Below are positions 5,091 to 5,459 of a DNA stretch of 5,459 nt, in pieces. How positions within the stretch are numbered: the stretch's first letter is position 1; the number at the start of each line of letters is the position of its first letter. The notes beneath the pieces are model-generated. The model did no database searches, had not been told where the DNA came from, and saw only the letters and a list, made by a program, of their open reading frames with translations. This DNA comes from H111-94 sp034436045 (GTDB lineage Bacteria > Chloroflexota > Ktedonobacteria > Ktedonobacterales > Ktedonobacteraceae), in contig DAOTVZ010000259.1 in assembly GCA_034436045.1 (NCBI GenBank), positions 1 to 5,459 of the forward strand, given 5' to 3'. Made by a program: the position numbers and the translations under genes.

Positions 5091-5459
5091 ATCGGCGGGC
5101 AACAAGGGCGTGATGAATCACGCCCCTACGGAGCCCAATGTTAAAGGTATCGATGGGCAACAAGGGCGTGATGAATCATGCCCCTACGGAGCCCAATGTT
5201 AAAGGTATCGGCGGGTAACAAGGCCGTGATGAATCACGCCCCTACGGAGCCCAATGTTAAAGGTATCGACCGGCAAACAGGGCGTGATTCATCACGCCCC
5301 TACGGAGCGGAATGTTAAAGGTATCGATGGGCAACAAGGGCGTGATGAATCACGCCCCTACGGAACCAAATGATAAAGGTATCGATGGGCAAACAGGCCG
5401 TGATGAATCACGCCCCTACGGAACCAAATGATAAAGGTATCGATGGGCAACAAGGGCGT
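5091..5459. repeat. 58-bp tandem repeat array with a palindromic core (continues past the window)
   Basis: A partial unit tail (5091-5106) is followed by six full units starting at 5107, 5165, 5223, 5281, 5339 and 5397, and the first five bases of a seventh at 5455. Every unit is exactly 58 bases with no insertion or deletion. Each has a core GGCGTGAT-GA-ATCACGCC (8-bp stem, two-base centre), then CCTACGGA, a linker containing AATGTTAAAGGTATCG (AATGATAAAGGTATCG in units 5 and 6) and a tail ending AACA with one or two A/G bases before the next core. Unit 2 keeps its stem through a G-T pair; units 3 and 6 carry a G-to-C change that breaks one outer pair; unit 4 has TC instead of GA at the centre and GAGCGG instead of GAGCCC. 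The 58-base period is not a multiple of three, so a protein repeat is unlikely. The core with CCCCTAC resembles REP/MITE-like palindromes found in Chloroflexota and cyanobacteria (from memory). Confidence 0.95.

Noticed and set aside
5107..5454. Second conserved hairpin (GCCC with GGGC) in the array linker
   Set aside because: It can form in units 1 and 2 but is lost or weakened in units 3 to 6, so it is not a conserved element.
5091..5459. CRISPR array
   Set aside because: The whole 58-base period is conserved, including the part that would be spacer, and no cas gene is present.

Overview
The window looks like chromosomal DNA from a free-living, probably soil-dwelling bacterium of moderate G+C content. 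The single-domain soluble Ser/Thr kinase, the secreted phosphoesterase and the REP-like palindromes ending in CCCCTACGGA recall Ktedonobacteria (Chloroflexota). That assignment is inference; there is no rRNA or other phylogenetic marker here.

Layout. (1) 2-1159, minus strand: a secreted phosphatase/phosphoesterase of the AcpA/SapM/phospholipase C type, complete, with signal peptide, strong Shine-Dalgarno sequence and a recognisable promoter. (2) 1160-1626: a divergent intergenic region that holds the phosphoesterase promoter and the long upstream region of htpG. (3) 1627-3519, plus strand: htpG, the bacterial Hsp90 chaperone, complete, from a GTG start behind an excellent Shine-Dalgarno sequence, followed at once by a perfect 13-bp terminator hairpin. 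(4) 3552-3939: no convincing gene, but a block with nested inverted repeats, including an approximately 30-bp imperfect stem, and then a near-consensus sigma70-type promoter. (5) 3940-4884, plus strand: a compact cytosolic Hanks-type Ser/Thr protein kinase with all catalytic signature motifs except the usual glutamate of helix C. (6) 4885-5459: non-coding. It contains an inverted palindrome, a 16-bp tandem duplication and a strict 58-bp tandem array that runs off the window edge.

The three genes do not form an operon. The phosphoesterase is divergent from htpG, and htpG and the kinase are separated by a terminator and a new promoter. No shared pathway is evident. No complete undescribed system is visible in the genes. 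The less ordinary material is non-coding: the 58-bp palindrome array with one flipped centre, its inverted copy after the kinase, the htpG terminator that may be a covarying relative of the same palindrome, and the structured block upstream of the kinase.
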